Assembly (NCBI GenBank): GCA_910577685.1
Contig: CAJTOH010000018.1
Coordinates: 1-64,000 of the forward strand
Direction: 5' to 3'
DNA from: an uncultured Dorea sp.
GTDB lineage: Bacteria > Bacillota > Clostridia > Lachnospirales > Lachnospiraceae
Length of the DNA: 64,000 bases
Shown here piece after piece: positions 15,980 to 24,205 of this stretch (its first letter is position 1; each line of letters starts with the position of its first letter). The notes beneath the pieces are model-generated. The model was not told the DNA's origin. It made no database searches and saw only the letters and a list, made by a program, of their open reading frames with translations. The position numbers and the translations under genes were made by a program.

Positions 15980-16927
15980 ATGAGCTGCAAAGTCACAATC
16001 ATTGGCGCCGGAAGCGTAGGAGCCACAATTGCGTACACATTGTCCGGAGAGGACATGGCATCTGAGATCGTTCTGATCGACATCAACAAGGAGAAGGTAG
16101 AAGGCGAGGTTATGGATATCGAGCAGGGAACCTGTTTCAGAGATCCGGTAGCTATCGTCGCAGGCGAGTATGAGGATGCGAAAGATTCTGACATTGTAAT
16201 CATCACATCCGGAATTGCACGTAAACCGGGGCAGACAAGAATCGAGCTGACACAGACCAACGTTAATATCTTAAAGCAGATCACACCGGAGATTGTAAAG
16301 GCGGCGCCTAAGGCACTTTATATCATCGTAAGCAATCCGGTGGATGTTATGACTTATGTATTCACAAAGATTTCAGGTATTCCGGAGAATCAGATTATCG
16401 GTTCCGGAACTGTCTTAGATTCCGCGAGACTCCGTTGCGGACTTTCCGAACATTTCAAAGTAGCGCAGAGAAATATCCATGCATATGTATTCGGCGAGCA
16501 TGGGGACACTTCCTTTATCCCATGGTCGGCGGCGAGAATCGCTGGCGTCAACGTAGACGATTTTGTCGCAATGATGCCCCATATTGGAAAGGACGCCAAA
16601 GAATTGGACAAAGACGCAATGCTTACCTACGTACAGAAATCCGGCGGCAAGATTATCGCTAACAAGGGAGCGACTTTCTACGCGGTTACAAGGGGAGTCT
16701 GCAGGTTATGCAGTATCCTGATGTCCGCATCAGAGTCCGTGACCACCGTATCTTCCATGATGCACGGAGAATATGGAATCGAAGACGTCTGCTTAAGCAC
16801 GCTGGCTTTGGTAGGACCGAACGGTATCCAGGGCAAGATTCCAATGGCTCTTACCGAGGAAGAAGTAGGAAAGTTAAAAGCAAGTGCGGACGCATTAAAA
16901 GAAGTAATTGCACAGATTGAGCTGTAA
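15980..16927 (+). CDS. mdh: malate dehydrogenase of the lactate/malate dehydrogenase family
   Basis: This 315-aa NAD-dependent enzyme begins with the Rossmann motif GAGSVG (9-14) and has Asp34 for NAD preference. Catalytic residues are Arg87, Asp147, Arg150 and His174 (GEHGDT). It resembles L-lactate dehydrogenase and would often be named so. The residue equivalent to LDH Gln102, however, is Arg81 (IARKPGQTR). Arg there is the malate/oxaloacetate determinant, and R-to-Q swaps in the related halophilic enzyme change specificity to lactate. Location just ahead of fumarase and fumarate reductase genes supports malate. The ATG follows AGAAGGAG. Promoter and Rex-like site are at 15825-15853. Lactate activity is the alternative. 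Confidence 0.75.
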   Translation: MSCKVTIIGAGSVGATIAYTLSGEDMASEIVLIDINKEKVEGEVMDIEQGTCFRDPVAIVAGEYEDAKDSDIVIITSGIARKPGQTRIELTQTNVNILKQITPEIVKAAPKALYIIVSNPVDVMTYVFTKISGIPENQIIGSGTVLDSARLRCGLSEHFKVAQRNIHAYVFGEHGDTSFIPWSAARIAGVNVDDFVAMMPHIGKDAKELDKDAMLTYVQKSGGKIIANKGATFYAVTRGVCRLCSILMSASESVTTVSSMMHGEYGIEDVCLSTLALVGPNGIQGKIPMALTEEEVGKLKASADALKEVIAQIEL

Positions 16928-16938
16928 TTAAGGATTTA

Positions 16939-16967
16939 TTGACTTATGGGAAACTCCATATTATTAT
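16939..16967 (+). promoter_or_regulatory. internal promoter ahead of hdrB
   Basis: TTGACT (16939-16944), 17 bp and TATTAT (16962-16967), 47 bp before the hdrB ATG. The spacer contains a perfect inverted repeat, TATGG-N6-CCATA (16945-16960), a possible operator. No terminator is seen after mdh, so the hdr-frd genes may be read both from here and through mdh. Confidence 0.65.
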
Positions 16968-17014
16968 AAAAATGAAGTTTCGACAAAATATATGAAGAAA
17001 GGACAGCGAGAACT

Positions 17015-17812
17015 ATGAAGTACAGTTATTATCCGGGATGCACTTTGAGAACAAAGGCAAAGGATCTGGATGTTTATGCAAGGGCTTCAGCAGCGGCTCT
17101 GGGAATCGAGTTGGAAGAAATCGAAGACTGGCAGTGCTGCGGCGGGGTCTATCCCCTTGGTTCTGACGAAATCGCCACGAAGTTGTCTTCCGTGCGCGCC
17201 TTAAACGCGGCGAAGGAGAAAGGGCAGGAGCTGGTGACCATGTGTTCCGCATGCCATCACGTCATCAAACGTGTCAACGACGACATGAAGAACGTGGAAG
17301 ACATCCGCACCAGAGCGAACAATTACATGGAACTTGAGGAACCTTATGCAGGTGAGACACAAGTCCTTCATTTCCTGGAAGTCCTTCGCGACAGGGTAGG
17401 ATTTGACGAATTAAAGAAGAAAGTGACGAATCCTCTGACGGGAAAGAAGATTGGCGCATACTATGGCTGCCTGCTCCTTCGTCCCAGCAAACTGTTAAGT
17501 TTTGACGATCCGGAGAACCCGAAGATTATCGAAGATTTTATCCGTGCCATCGGCGCGGAACCGGTCGTATATCCCTACCGCAACGAGTGCTGCGGCGGAT
17601 ATATTTCTCTGAAAGAAAAAGAGATGTCCAAGAATATGTGTGAAAAGATCATGGACAGCGCAGAAGGCTTCGGGGCAGAGCTTTTGACCACGGCATGTCC
17701 GCTCTGTCTGTATAACCTGAATAAGAGCACAGGCAGGAAACTTCCGGTGGTCTACTTTACCGAACTGCTTGCCGAGGCTCTCGGGGTGAAAGAGGAGGTG
17801 GCAAAGTCATGA
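17015..17812 (+). CDS. hdrB: heterodisulfide reductase-like subunit B
   Basis: This 265-aa protein has two complete CCG cysteine motifs: Cys9, Cys41-Cys42, Cys77 and Cys80, then Cys152, Cys192-Cys193, Cys228 and Cys231. In characterised HdrB each motif holds a non-cubane [4Fe-4S] cluster where a disulfide is reduced. No methanogenic substrate (CoM-S-S-CoB) is expected here and no dsrC gene is nearby, so the partner is different. In methanogens an HdrB-like domain is fused to the iron-sulfur subunit of thiol:fumarate reductase; here the fumarate reductase genes are in the same operon. It overlaps hdrC by four bases. Cytoplasmic. Confidence 0.92.
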   Translation: MKYSYYPGCTLRTKAKDLDVYARASAAALGIELEEIEDWQCCGGVYPLGSDEIATKLSSVRALNAAKEKGQELVTMCSACHHVIKRVNDDMKNVEDIRTRANNYMELEEPYAGETQVLHFLEVLRDRVGFDELKKKVTNPLTGKKIGAYYGCLLLRPSKLLSFDDPENPKIIEDFIRAIGAEPVVYPYRNECCGGYISLKEKEMSKNMCEKIMDSAEGFGAELLTTACPLCLYNLNKSTGRKLPVVYFTELLAEALGVKEEVAKS

Positions 17813-18198
17813 GTTCTGAAAAGAAACAGGCGGAGCTGATTAAGGAAATCAGCGGCGTGAATCCGCTGAAATGTATGAAGTGCGGCAAATGTTCCGCGAC
17901 CTGCCCGTCCTATAACGAGATGGATATCAAACCCCATCAGTTTGTGTCCTATGTAATCAATGAAGATATTGAGAGCCTGGTAAACTCTAAGTCCCTGTGG
18001 AAATGCCTCTCCTGCTTCGCATGTGTGGAGAGATGTCCCCGCGACGTAAAACCGGGCAAGCTGATTGATGCCGCAAGGCAGACAGTCGTGCGCAAAAAAG
18101 GACAGAATTACCTGCTGGCAGACGAGATTCCGGAGCTTTTAGACCCGGAGCTTCCACAGCAGTTATTAGTCAGCGCATACAGAAGGTACAGGAGGTGA
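17809..18198 (+). CDS. hdrC: heterodisulfide reductase-like subunit C
   Basis: This 129-aa protein has two [4Fe-4S] motifs, CMKCGKCSATCP (Cys22, 25, 28, 32) and CLSCFACVERCP (Cys66, 69, 72, 76). Short helices surround them, which is the HdrC pattern that wires HdrA to HdrB. There is no membrane segment, unlike DsrK/HmeD-type relatives. ATGA overlap with hdrB implies coupled translation. hdrA starts seven bases after its stop. Confidence 0.92.
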   Translation: MSSEKKQAELIKEISGVNPLKCMKCGKCSATCPSYNEMDIKPHQFVSYVINEDIESLVNSKSLWKCLSCFACVERCPRDVKPGKLIDAARQTVVRKKGQNYLLADEIPELLDPELPQQLLVSAYRRYRR

Positions 18199-18205
18199 GA
18201 ATCAA

Positions 18206-20194
18206 GTGCAGCGGATAGGAGTATTTGTCTGCCATTGCGGAAGCAATATTGCCGCTACGGTAGACGTAAATAAAGTAGCAGAGATGGCGCTCATGGAGCC
18301 GGGAGTTGTCCATGCCGAGGACTACCAGTATATGTGTTCCGAAGCCGGACAGGCGAAGATCGCGGCGGCGATTCAGGAGAAACAGTTATCAGGAATCGTG
18401 GTATGTTCCTGTTCCCCGCGTATGCATGAGGCTACGTTCAGGAAGGCGGCTGAGCGCGCAGGCTTGAACCCGTATATGGTGGAGATCGCCAACATCCGTG
18501 AACACTGTTCATGGATTCATAAGGATATGGATGAAGCCACCAAGAAGGCGGTTATCCTGATGCGGGCGGCAGTTGCGAAGGTGAACCTAAACACACCCCT
18601 TCAGGCGGGAGAGAGCCGCGTTACCAAGCGCGCGCTGGTCATCGGCGGCGGTATTGCAGGTATCCAGACAGCCCTTGATATCGCAGCCGCAGGTTACGAA
18701 GTGGATATCGTGGAGAAGACTCCAAGTATCGGCGGCAGGATGTCCCAGCTTGACAAGACCTTCCCGACACTGGACTGTTCTGCATGTATCCTGACGCCTA
18801 AGATGGTGGAAGCGTCAGCCCATGAGAAGATTACCATCTATACATACAGTGAAGTGGAGAAAGTCAGCGGATTCGTAGGTGATTTTACCGTAGACATCCG
18901 CAAGAAGGCAAGAAGCGTGGATATGGACAAATGTACGGGCTGCGGCGTCTGTCAGGAGAAATGTCCGTCCAAGAAAGCGCCGAGCGAATTTAACAGAGGG
19001 TTAAACACCAGAAGCGCCATTTACACGCCGTTCGCGCAGGCAATCCCCAATGTCCCGGTGATTGACCGTGAGGAGTGTATCAAATTTAAGACCGGAAAAT
19101 GCGGGATCTGCTCCAAGGTATGTCAGGCGGGAGCCATTGACTACGAGCAGAAGGATGAAATCATTTCAGAGAAATATGGTGCGATTGTGGTTGCCACAGG
19201 GTTTGACACCATCAATCTTGATAAATATGACGAGTACGCCTACAGCCAGAGCAAGGATGTTATCACATCTCTGGAATTAGAGCGTGTGATGAATGCGGCA
19301 GGGCCGACCCACGGACATTTAGAGCGTCTCTCCGACGGAAAAGTGCCTAAGGAAATCGTATTTATCCAGTGCGTGGGAAGCCGCTGCTCCGACGACAGAG
19401 GAAAGCCCTACTGTTCAAAGATTTGCTGTATGTACACGGCAAAACATGCGATGCTGATTCGGGATAAATATCCGGACGTGAATGTGACCGTTTTCTATAT
19501 CGACGTGCGTACTCCGGGCAAGAACTTCGACGAGTTCTACAGAAGGGCAGTCGAGCAGTATGGAGTGAACTATATTAAGGGACAGGTTGGAAAGGTGATT
19601 CCTAAGCCGGATGGGAAGCTTCTGGTACAGGGTTCGGACCTGCTTGACAACAGGCAGATCTTGAAAGAGGCGGATATGGTAGTCCTTGCAACGGCCATCG
19701 AGCCGAATCCGGACGTTCGCAAGATTGCCACCATGCTGACCGCAAGTATCGATACCAACAACTTCCTGACAGAAGCCCACGCAAAACTCCGTCCGGTAGA
19801 GTCGCCTACGGCCGGAATCTTCTTATCCGGCGTCTGTCAGGGACCGAAAGACATCCCGGAGACGGTGGCACAGGCAGGAGCCGCCGCCGTGAAAGCCATC
19901 GGGCTGCTTGCTAAAGATAAGCTGATGACAAACCCGTGTACCGCCAAGGCAGATACCTTGCTGTGTAACGGATGTTCTACCTGTGAGAATGTGTGTCCTT
20001 ACGGCGCGATTACTTACGAAGATAAAGAGGTCAACGACCATGGAATCCGTGAAACCCGCCGGGTGGCAGCAGTCAACAACGCGCTCTGCCAGGGCTGCGG
20101 CGCATGTACCGTTGCATGTCCGTCAGGAGCCATGGATTTACAGGGATTCTCAAATAGACAGATTATTGCGGAGGTGGATGCAATATGCCGTTAG
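18206..20194 (+). CDS. hdrA: heterodisulfide reductase-like subunit A, flavin-bifurcating candidate
   Basis: This 662-aa protein matches full-length HdrA. It has the N-terminal VCHCGSNIAATVDV segment, an FAD-binding Rossmann motif (GGGIAGIQTALDIA, about 148-161) and the DCSACILTPKM cysteine loop. A middle ferredoxin region carries CTGCGVCQEKCP and CGICSKVC, and a C-terminal ferredoxin domain carries CNGCSTCENVCP and CQGCGACTVACP. In methanogens and sulfate reducers HdrA carries the FAD that splits electron pairs between a high-potential acceptor (through HdrBC) and ferredoxin. It starts at GTG behind AGGAGGTG. Its 3' end overlaps flxD by ten bases. That it bifurcates here is inferred from architecture and neighbours. 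Confidence 0.93.
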   Translation: MQRIGVFVCHCGSNIAATVDVNKVAEMALMEPGVVHAEDYQYMCSEAGQAKIAAAIQEKQLSGIVVCSCSPRMHEATFRKAAERAGLNPYMVEIANIREHCSWIHKDMDEATKKAVILMRAAVAKVNLNTPLQAGESRVTKRALVIGGGIAGIQTALDIAAAGYEVDIVEKTPSIGGRMSQLDKTFPTLDCSACILTPKMVEASAHEKITIYTYSEVEKVSGFVGDFTVDIRKKARSVDMDKCTGCGVCQEKCPSKKAPSEFNRGLNTRSAIYTPFAQAIPNVPVIDREECIKFKTGKCGICSKVCQAGAIDYEQKDEIISEKYGAIVVATGFDTINLDKYDEYAYSQSKDVITSLELERVMNAAGPTHGHLERLSDGKVPKEIVFIQCVGSRCSDDRGKPYCSKICCMYTAKHAMLIRDKYPDVNVTVFYIDVRTPGKNFDEFYRRAVEQYGVNYIKGQVGKVIPKPDGKLLVQGSDLLDNRQILKEADMVVLATAIEPNPDVRKIATMLTASIDTNNFLTEAHAKLRPVESPTAGIFLSGVCQGPKDIPETVAQAGAAAVKAIGLLAKDKLMTNPCTAKADTLLCNGCSTCENVCPYGAITYEDKEVNDHGIRETRRVAAVNNALCQGCGACTVACPSGAMDLQGFSNRQIIAEVDAICR

Positions 20195-20625
20195 AAAAGA
20201 AAGAATTCAAACCGAAGATTGTAGCGTTCTGCTGTAACTGGTGCAGTTATGCGGGAGCGGATTTGGCGGGAAGCAGCCGATTGACCTATCCTGCCGACGT
20301 GAAGATTATCCGCGTGCCATGCTCCTGCCGTGTGAATCCCATGTTCATCCTGCGGGCCTTTGAAAAGGGCGCGGACGGAGTCATCATGTGCGGATGCCAT
20401 CCGGGAGACTGCCACTACAGCACCGGAAATTATTATGCAAGAAGGCGTATGACTCTGTTATTCTCCATGCTGGATTACATCGGTGTGGAAAACGGGCGTA
20501 CCCGCGTGGAGTGGGTGTCTGCGGCAGAGGGTGTGAAGTTCTCTGACACCATGAACAGTTTTGTGGAGAAAATCTATTCTCTTGGCGAGAATGTAAGATT
20601 GGGGGATTTGAGATGCAAGAGTTAA
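20185..20625 (+). CDS. flxD: FlxD/MvhD-like [2Fe-2S] linker subunit
   Basis: This 146-aa protein has the MvhD cysteine pattern: CCNWC (16-20), CSC (46-48), CGC (69-71) and Cys76 (GCHPGDCHY). In the Mvh-Hdr complex this subunit connects HdrA to the electron-input module. In Flx-Hdr clusters the equivalent links HdrA to an NADH dehydrogenase module. It overlaps hdrA by ten bases and the next gene by 13, so the products are surely made together. Confidence 0.88.
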   Translation: MPLEKKEFKPKIVAFCCNWCSYAGADLAGSSRLTYPADVKIIRVPCSCRVNPMFILRAFEKGADGVIMCGCHPGDCHYSTGNYYARRRMTLLFSMLDYIGVENGRTRVEWVSAAEGVKFSDTMNSFVEKIYSLGENVRLGDLRCKS

Positions 20626-21587
20626 TAAACCGTGCAAAAGAGCTGCTGGCAGACGGAACTGTGGCACGGGTTCTCGGCTGGAAGGCCGGAGACTTGCCTT
20701 ACAATCCGGAACCGGCTTATTTCGAGACAGAAGATGAGTTAAAAGATTTTGTTTATAATGGTTTCTGCGGGGCTAATTTGAGCAAATACATGATCGAGGC
20801 TTCCAAGCTTGAAGGAAAGACCATGGTATGTTTAAAGCCCTGCGATACATATAGCTTCAACCAGTTACTCAAAGAGCACCGGGTAGACAGGGAGAAGGCT
20901 TACATCGTAGGCGTAGGGTGCAAAGGCAAGCTGGATATTGAAAGAATCAAGAAGCAGGGAATCAAAGGAATCGAGAGCATCGAGGGCGCAGAGATTACGG
21001 ACGGGGCGGATACCTTAAAAATCCGGACGATTTATGGGGAAAAGACCCTTGCGTACGGGGACGCTATGTTAGAGAGGTGCCATGTCTGCAAAGGCAAAGA
21101 CCACATGGTTTTTGACGAGCAGATCGGGGAGTCCAAAGAAACCAAGGACGCTGAGCGTTTCGACGAGGTGGCCAAGATTGAAGCCATGAGCCCGGAGGAG
21201 AAATTTGCATTTTTCCGGAGCGAGTTAAGCAAATGTATCCGGTGCAACGCATGCAGAAATGCCTGTCCGGCCTGCAGCTGCCGCAAATGTGTGTTCGACA
21301 GCAACAAGTTTGACAGTTCCCAGAAAGCAAACGTGGATTCCTTCGAGGAGAAGATGTTCCATATCATTCGTGCGTTCCATGTGGCGGGAAGGTGTACGGA
21401 CTGCGGCGAGTGCAGCCGTGTATGCCCCCAGGGAATCCCGCTTCACCTGTTCAACCGCAAGTTTATCAAGGATATTGATGAATTATACGGCGAATATCAG
21501 GCAGGGGCAGATACCGAGTCAACGGCGCCGCTTACCGACTATACGTTTGAGGACGCGGAACCAAGTATTGTAGGAAAGAGGGGATAA
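20613..21587 (+). CDS. flxC: FlxC-like iron-sulfur protein
   Basis: This 324-aa protein's N-terminal half resembles the FrhB/FdhB-type fold, with scattered cysteines (Cys52, 73, 77, 103, 156, 159). The C-terminal half has two [4Fe-4S] motifs, CIRCNACRNACP (208-219) followed by CSCRKC, and CTDCGECSRVCP (271-282). In Flx-Hdr clusters a protein of this kind relays electrons between the NADH-oxidising unit and FlxD/HdrA. It overlaps flxD by 13 bases and flxB begins three bases after it. The numbering within Flx is by analogy and could be exchanged with the next gene. Confidence 0.75.
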   Translation: MQELINRAKELLADGTVARVLGWKAGDLPYNPEPAYFETEDELKDFVYNGFCGANLSKYMIEASKLEGKTMVCLKPCDTYSFNQLLKEHRVDREKAYIVGVGCKGKLDIERIKKQGIKGIESIEGAEITDGADTLKIRTIYGEKTLAYGDAMLERCHVCKGKDHMVFDEQIGESKETKDAERFDEVAKIEAMSPEEKFAFFRSELSKCIRCNACRNACPACSCRKCVFDSNKFDSSQKANVDSFEEKMFHIIRAFHVAGRCTDCGECSRVCPQGIPLHLFNRKFIKDIDELYGEYQAGADTESTAPLTDYTFEDAEPSIVGKRG

Positions 21588-21590
21588 TGT

Positions 21591-22628
21591 ATGTACAAGA
21601 TAGCCAAAGAAAATCTTTCCGCATTATTCCAGTTAATCGCGGATAATCAAGAGCTGTATCTTCCGGTGAAGACCGCGGGGCAGACCAACTTCGGGGCCTG
21701 GAGCAAAGACGCGGAAGTGGATCTTGACACATTAAAGACCGTAAAATCGGCAAAAGACGCATTTTTCCCGCAGAGCGAAGGGCTTTACACGGTCCGGAAA
21801 GAAGGAAAGAAGATGTCTGTGGAGCCGGAGAGCTTAAAAGAGCAGGATTTCGTAGTGTTCGGCATGAAGGCCTGCGACGTGAAGGGGCTGGAGGTACTGG
21901 ACAAAGTATTCTTATCCGATCCGGTCGATACTTTCTATGCGGCGAGAAGGGATCATGGGACGATTGTGGCCTTGGCCTGTCATGAGCCGGAGGAAACCTG
22001 TTTCTGCAAGGTGTTCGGCGTGGACGCGGCAAGCCCGGCTTCCGACGTTGCCGTATGGACGGCAGGGGAGGAACTCTACTGGAAGGCGTTGACGGAAAAA
22101 GGAGAGGCTCTTACGGAGACGGTGAAAGAGCTCCTCACTGACGACGCGGACGGCGAGGCGAAGGTAGAGGCGGAAAAAGAGAATATCCATAAGATTGTGG
22201 AGAAACTGCCCTACATGAACCTTTCGCTGGAAGGATGGAACGGGGACGCACTCTCCGAGAAGTTCGATTCCCCAATCTGGGAAGAATTATACAAGCCATG
22301 TCTGGCATGCGGTACCTGTACTTTTGTATGTCCGACTTGCCAGTGTTATGATATCAAGGATTATACGGCAGGAAACAGCGTTTCACGGTACAGATGCTGG
22401 GATTCCTGTATGTATTCTGACTTTACGATGATGGCTCACGGCAATAACCGTACCAGCCAGATGCAGCGGTTCCGCCAGCGGTTCATGCACAAGCTGGTGT
22501 ACTATCCGGCGAATAACGACGGGATGTACTCCTGCGTGGGATGCGGACGCTGCGTGGAGAAATGCCCTCAGGCCCTTAACATTGTGAAGGTCGTGAAGGC
22601 GTTTCAGAATCAGGGAGGTGAAAAATAA
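21591..22628 (+). CDS. flxB: FlxB-like protein related to AsrA
   Basis: This 345-aa soluble protein has the layout of anaerobic sulfite reductase subunit A. An N-terminal alpha/beta region has ACD and CHEPEETCFC cysteine segments. The C-terminal dicluster ferredoxin part carries CLACGTCTFVCP (237-248), CQCYD, and CVGCGRCVEKCP (315-326). With the next gene it makes an AsrAB-like pair that would pass electrons from NAD(P)H to iron-sulfur clusters. AsrC is absent from the cluster and Hdr genes are present, so the Flx role is preferred. Its stop overlaps the flxA ATG by one base. Confidence 0.8.
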   Translation: MYKIAKENLSALFQLIADNQELYLPVKTAGQTNFGAWSKDAEVDLDTLKTVKSAKDAFFPQSEGLYTVRKEGKKMSVEPESLKEQDFVVFGMKACDVKGLEVLDKVFLSDPVDTFYAARRDHGTIVALACHEPEETCFCKVFGVDAASPASDVAVWTAGEELYWKALTEKGEALTETVKELLTDDADGEAKVEAEKENIHKIVEKLPYMNLSLEGWNGDALSEKFDSPIWEELYKPCLACGTCTFVCPTCQCYDIKDYTAGNSVSRYRCWDSCMYSDFTMMAHGNNRTSQMQRFRQRFMHKLVYYPANNDGMYSCVGCGRCVEKCPQALNIVKVVKAFQNQGGEK

Positions 22629-23482
22629 TGGGTGAATGTACATGTCATAAGAATTATACATTGGATACGCTGATTCCCCAGGTGGGCGTAATAACGGATA
22701 TCCGCCGGGAGACGCCGGATGTGAAGACGTTCCGGGTAAACGCTCCGGAGGGAGGCAAGCTTTTCGAGCATATGCCGGGGCAGTGCGCCATGGTCTGCGC
22801 GCCCGGAATCAGCGAGGGTATGTTTTCCATTACTTCTTCTCCGACCAATAAAGAATATCAGGAATTCAGTATTAAACAGTGCGGAGTCCTGACGGACTAT
22901 CTCCACAGCTTAGAGGTGGGAGATGAGATTACGGTCCGCGGCCCTTACGGCAATTCCTTTCCGGTAGAGACAGAGCTTAAGGGGAAGAACCTGTTATTCA
23001 TCGCAGGAGGTATCGGACTTGCGCCCCTTCGTTCTGTGATTAACTATGTGTTGGATAACCGTGAGAATTATGGGACGGTGGATATTGTCTACGGTTCCCG
23101 TTCGGCGGATGATCTGGTGCAGCTTGCGGAGATTCAGGAGGTCTGGATGAAGGCGGAGGGCGTGAACGTCTATCTGACCATTGACAGAGAGCAGGAAGGC
23201 TGGGACGGACATGTAGGATTTGTTCCGAACTACGTAAAAGAGCTGGGATTCGACACAGACAGGACGGCGCTGGTCTGCGGCCCTCCGATCATGATTAAGT
23301 TCGTGCTGGCGGGCTTAAAAGAGCTTGGATTTACCACGGAACAGGTCTATACTACCTTAGAGCTGCGTATGAAGTGCGGGGTCGGCAAATGCGGGCGCTG
23401 CAATATCGGATCTAAGTATGTCTGCAAAGACGGCCCTGTATTCCGTTACGACGAGATTGACGAACTTCCGAATGAATATTAA
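22628..23482 (+). CDS. flxA: FlxA-like FAD/NAD(P)H-binding oxidoreductase
   Basis: This 284-aa ferredoxin reductase-fold protein is similar to AsrB, HydG-type and dihydroorotate dehydrogenase electron-transfer subunits. The FAD region is around FSITSSPTNKEYQEFSIK (66-83), and the nucleotide site is GGIGLAPLRS (127-136) with CGPP (217-220). A C-terminal [2Fe-2S] site has Cys250, Cys255, Cys258 and Cys266. It is the expected NADH entry point of the complex. NADH rather than NADPH is assumed from the Flx analogy, not read from sequence. frdB starts 35 bp after the stop with its own AGAAAGGA site. Confidence 0.85.
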   Translation: MGECTCHKNYTLDTLIPQVGVITDIRRETPDVKTFRVNAPEGGKLFEHMPGQCAMVCAPGISEGMFSITSSPTNKEYQEFSIKQCGVLTDYLHSLEVGDEITVRGPYGNSFPVETELKGKNLLFIAGGIGLAPLRSVINYVLDNRENYGTVDIVYGSRSADDLVQLAEIQEVWMKAEGVNVYLTIDREQEGWDGHVGFVPNYVKELGFDTDRTALVCGPPIMIKFVLAGLKELGFTTEQVYTTLELRMKCGVGKCGRCNIGSKYVCKDGPVFRYDEIDELPNEY

Positions 23483-23517
23483 AGGGTTTCATAACTTATA
23501 GAAAGGATACGAATAAC

Positions 23518-24192
23518 ATGGAAAATATGGTAAATGTATATTTTAGCGGTAAGCGTTACAGTGTTCCGGCAGACCTTACAATTATGACCGCCATGGAATA
23601 CGCCGGCTATACATGGAAAAGAGGATGCGGCTGCCGTCATGGTTTCTGCGGAGCCTGTGCGACCGTATACCGTATCAAAGGAAAAAACGAGTTGAAAACC
23701 TGTCTTGCCTGCCAGACTCAGGTAGAAGAGGGGATGTACGTGGCAAGCATCCCGTTTTTCCCGACCGATAAGAGAACCTATGAGATCGAGGATATCAAGC
23801 CGACCCAGCAGATTATGATGGAACTCTATCCGGAAATCTATAGCTGTATCGGATGTAATGCCTGCACAAAGGCGTGTACCCAGGACTTGAACGTTATGCA
23901 GTACATCGCATACGCGCAGCGGGGCGAGTTCGAAAAATGCGCGGAGGAATCCTTCGACTGTATCGGATGCGGCTGCTGTACCGTGAGATGCCCTGCGGGG
24001 ATCTCCCATCCTCATGTAGGCGTTCTGGCAAGGCGTCTGACAGGCAAATACATTGCGCCTGAGACAGAGCATCTTACAAACCGTGTTGACGAGATCAATA
24101 AGGGTGAGTATGACGGGCTGATCGAGCAGATTATGCAGAAGCCAATCACAGAGATGCAGGAACTTTATAATACCAGAGAGATTGAAAAGTAA
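23518..24192 (+). CDS. frdB: fumarate reductase iron-sulfur subunit, without CCG domain
   Basis: This 224-aa protein has an N-terminal plant-type [2Fe-2S] domain (Cys39, 44, 47, 62). A dicluster region follows with CIGCNACTKAC (Cys110, 113, 116, 120) and CIGCGCCTVRCP (Cys138, 141, 144, 148). Both later motifs have four cysteines, so two [4Fe-4S] clusters are likelier than the [4Fe-4S]/[3Fe-4S] pair of quinone-linked FrdB. That fits a soluble partner. TfrB of methanogens is this domain set plus an HdrB-like half; here the HdrB part is a separate gene eight genes upstream. No cytochrome b or membrane anchor gene is present. Confidence 0.85.
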   Translation: MENMVNVYFSGKRYSVPADLTIMTAMEYAGYTWKRGCGCRHGFCGACATVYRIKGKNELKTCLACQTQVEEGMYVASIPFFPTDKRTYEIEDIKPTQQIMMELYPEIYSCIGCNACTKACTQDLNVMQYIAYAQRGEFEKCAEESFDCIGCGCCTVRCPAGISHPHVGVLARRLTGKYIAPETEHLTNRVDEINKGEYDGLIEQIMQKPITEMQELYNTREIEK

Positions 24193-24205
24193 GGGAGGCG
24201 CAAAT

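Noticed and set aside
15956..16927. Plain L-lactate dehydrogenase call for the first gene of the redox operon
   Set aside because: Overall similarity supports it, but Arg81 at the specificity site and the fumarase/fumarate reductase context favour malate; lactate activity is kept only as an alternative.
21591..23482. Anaerobic sulfite reductase AsrAB
   Set aside because: The two genes resemble AsrA and AsrB, but no AsrC follows, and they are embedded between FlxD/HdrABC and frdBA, so an NADH-input module for Hdr is the better reading.
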